This document shows, piece after piece, positions 62,702 to 64,000 of a stretch of DNA of 64,000 nt. The DNA lies in contig OZ038465.1 of the NCBI GenBank assembly GCA_964036295.1, forward strand, positions 12,982,667 to 13,046,666, written 5' to 3'. Origin of the DNA: Plumapathes pennacea. Its lineage: Eukaryota; Cnidaria; Anthozoa; Antipatharia; Myriopathidae. Every line of letters starts with the position of its first letter. Position 1 is the first letter of the stretch. The notes below the pieces were generated by a model, which was not told where the DNA came from, searched no databases, and saw only the letters and a list, made by a program, of their open reading frames with translations. Position numbers and translations under genes: made by a program.

Positions 62702-64000
62702 TGATAATGATAATAACAATGATAATGATAATGATAATACATTATCGTTATTATTTGTCTGCAGAACGAAGCTCAGTTTGTGCTCGACGAAGCTTTGAAG
62801 ATAACGAACGAGACAGTTGGTAAGTTACCACTGGGGAACTATAAATATGCCGACCACATATACCCCCCTCCCCCAAATCGGACGAGGTGTCCGTAATATC
62901 TTAAATTGCGTTCTTCTCTTTTCAGTGGATTTTATGATGAGCTACATGTCCGGAAGTCTTCAAAGGCGTTTCACGTCCTCACGTCACGTGATCAGCACGT
63001 GTTCCACTCCCCACGCCTGCGTAGTAGAAGTTACGACAGCAACGTTTGACGCTGGTGTGTTGGATAACGACATGGTAAGGAATACATTGCCTAACAAGTC
63101 TCCGAAAAGCAAAGTATAATAGTCTAATACGTAGTACTTTCATCGTTTTGCCGTATTCACAAACATCGTTTAAGAGATCATCAAGAATGCATCGCACTAG
63201 TTAACTGTGGACTTAGATTCCTCGAAATCAAAACTATTACGGACTAACAATATTCGTTGTACATATAACTGTTTTCGGATGACTATAAAACGTAACGTGT
63301 GATTGGCTTGGTTTTGCGTTTGCTGCGTTTTCCCATTGGTCCAACTAAAATTAGCAGTATAGTGGCCAGTCAAGAACAAAAACAACCTTATTTCGATATT
63401 TTCACGCAAAAAATCAACTGGCGATGGCGTTTCCTCGCACTTCTGGTTGGTTTCTTCTTCAAAATAAAACCAAAAGTGTTTCTTACAACTTCTGTGATTG
63501 GTGGTGTACTTGTTTTGGTTTTCGACAGTCATCTGGCGAAAACGGCTTTCGTTCAATGGTGTCTTTGTTTCTATTTGTTTCTCAGGACGTACTTCTACTC
63601 TATTACGCCCCCTGGTGCGGATACTGTGCCAGTCTTACTCCAGTCTATCTCACCGTTGCTCGGTTCTTTGAAAACATCACCCAAGTTCGTATCGCCAGGT
63701 AACACCTACCCTGTGTTTACCTTAATTTGTTGGTTGGCGGTCGTTGCCCAAAAAATTGAAGCATATGCAGTTGTCATTTGTTAAACCACTTAAAAGGAAT
63801 CTCGAGACTTCTGGGGCGGATCCGGGGAGGGGGGGGGAGTGCGAGGGGTTTGGTTGAATCCCTTTTTTCTGGCTCACTCTTAAGTAAAGACAGCCGAAAA
63901 GTTTAAAAATATTCAGAAAATCGTTTATCATGCAGCTCTTGCCTTCGGCGTGAGAACCGTTCTTTACCATTTTACCCTGGAGGCTCTTGAATTTACGATA
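55023..64000 (+). CDS. TXNDC11: TXNDC11-like ER thioredoxin-domain protein (3' end outside window)
   Basis: Exons: 55023-55150, 56146-56359, 56898-57035, 57379-57462, 57736-57826, 58197-58303, 58838-58906, 59766-59894, 61152-62237, 62765-62819, 62926-63074 and 63586-63698, then continuing past the end; 787 residues seen. The N-terminus has a signal anchor (TVAVCLLIFYGCHWYCC). Thioredoxin-like domains follow; the first has FYAPWCAQS and VNFIAINCW, and a later one at 63586 has YYAPWCGYC. The block KRGPALILFLPLEQQ and KSLNFFYMDSSHHWVVAERLG match the family. A large exon holds Cys pairs (CCVCNTC) and an acidic, low-complexity insert. TXNDC11 is an ER membrane protein linked to dual oxidase maturation and ER-associated degradation. 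The first domain lacks the second active-site Cys; the last keeps CxxC. Confidence 0.92.
58907..59160. repeat. (CAGT)n array starting at a splice donor
   Basis: The TXNDC11 exon ends GAAGAG|GTCAGTCAGT, so the donor is the first unit of the array. About 250 bp of CAGT, GAGT and CAAT units. Confidence 0.9.
59460..59712 (-). mobile_element. element with ATCCTCGGGAACCCAGG end
   Basis: On the minus strand the right part reads GTCATCCTCGGGAACCCAGG then GGAAGATCATGGGG and a purine-rich, then pyrimidine-rich, stretch. A block at about 36541 reads ATCCTCGGAGACCCATGGGC then AGATCGTGGGG. The other end is not defined. In a TXNDC11 intron. Confidence 0.45.
59940..60420 (+). repeat. CACACTACAC-type repeat with about 86 bp duplications
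   Basis: Low-complexity CACTACAC units. Inside, a segment with CCACACCACTAAACCACACT and CTTCTATATTACACTTACAC occurs twice in near-identical form (about 60082 and 60176), with a third partial copy at about 60270. In a TXNDC11 intron. Confidence 0.85.
60436..60676 (-). mobile_element. GGGCCC-ended MITE, copy 2 (241 bp)
   Basis: It starts GGGCCCGGTTTTTCAAAGCA and ends CTTTCGAAAAACCGGGCCC. It shares internal blocks with 1753-1994 in inverse orientation (TTTAAGCTGGAACAAGCTTT, AACCCTGCAGTTTATTGG). TAATCCTGGATTA palindromes lie just inside both ends. In a TXNDC11 intron. Confidence 0.88.
60738..61051. mobile_element. MITE family A, best copy (314 bp)
   Basis: The ends are inverted: GAGCCGTTTTCGGATGACTG and CAGTCATCCGAAAACCGCTC, flanked by TA. 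The next bases (TCGAAA) also pair. Contains four or more CCAAT/ATTGG boxes and no ORF with family features. It lies in the TXNDC11 intron before the large exon. Confidence 0.9.
62636..62750. repeat. (AAAT)n then (AAT)n microsatellite
   Basis: AAATAAAT units, then about fifteen AAT, then AATGAT units, ending 15 bp before the acceptor of the exon at 62765. Confidence 0.9.
63268..63550. mobile_element. MITE family A, next to a TXNDC11 exon
   Basis: It starts AACTGTTTTCGGATGACTA and ends TTTTCGACAGTCATCTGGCG followed by AAAACGGC. Internal CAACTGGCGATGGCGTTTCC matches the other copies. It ends about 35 bp before the exon with the CGYC active site. Confidence 0.8.

Overview
The window reads as nuclear DNA of an anthozoan cnidarian, most likely a stony coral. 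It is intron-rich and AT-leaning, with short exons separated by GT-AG introns. The proteins have clear animal orthologues. The repeats are of the kind common in coral genomes: tRNA-headed SINEs, small inverted-repeat elements (MITEs), poly-G-tipped elements and tetranucleotide arrays. The species assignment is inference; the eukaryotic gene structure is read directly from splice sites and codon phase.

Seven genes or gene parts are supported. (1) 1-1586 may hold the end of an unrecognised gene. (2) 8851-13624 (+) encodes an ATF7IP/MCAF1 homologue, a SETDB1 cofactor, in five coding exons with a C-terminal fibronectin type III domain. (3) 14477-16914 (+) encodes NTHL1, the endonuclease III base-excision-repair glycosylase, in four exons. 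(4) 17997-19690 (-) encodes a HAD phosphatase of the type found at the C-terminus of plant TH2 (thiamine monophosphate phosphatase), without the TenA half. (5) 19765-28437 (+) encodes tepsin, the AP-4 accessory protein, in 16 exons; its start lies 74 bp from the divergent start of gene 4. (6) 30593-35582 (+) encodes a LIM plus bMERB protein ending in a CaaX box. (7) 36836-53844 (+) encodes a QRICH2/C16orf96-type DUF4795 coiled-coil protein in about 23 exons, and 55023 to beyond the window end encodes TXNDC11, an ER thioredoxin-fold protein. Exon joins were chosen so that codon phase is kept across every junction.

The rest is repeat-rich. At least six copies of one roughly 310 bp TA-flanked inverted-repeat element are scattered through the window. 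Two copies of a 242 bp GGGCCC-ended element lie in opposite orientation near the two ends. Two further small families occur side by side at two loci. A SINE in NTHL1 intron 1 is interrupted by another element. One intron of the DUF4795 gene carries about 15 copies of a 217 bp satellite with an 867 bp higher-order period. A (AT)n tract of about 190 bp sits directly before a splice acceptor.

The genes do not form a pathway; this is ordinary animal chromosomal neighbourhood. The most unusual items are the LIM-bMERB-CaaX protein, the TH2-type phosphatase, a candidate poison exon in the DUF4795 gene, the higher-order satellite, and the small-element families with their recurrent CCAAT and TAATCC motifs. 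No bacterial-type system, CRISPR array or virus was seen.
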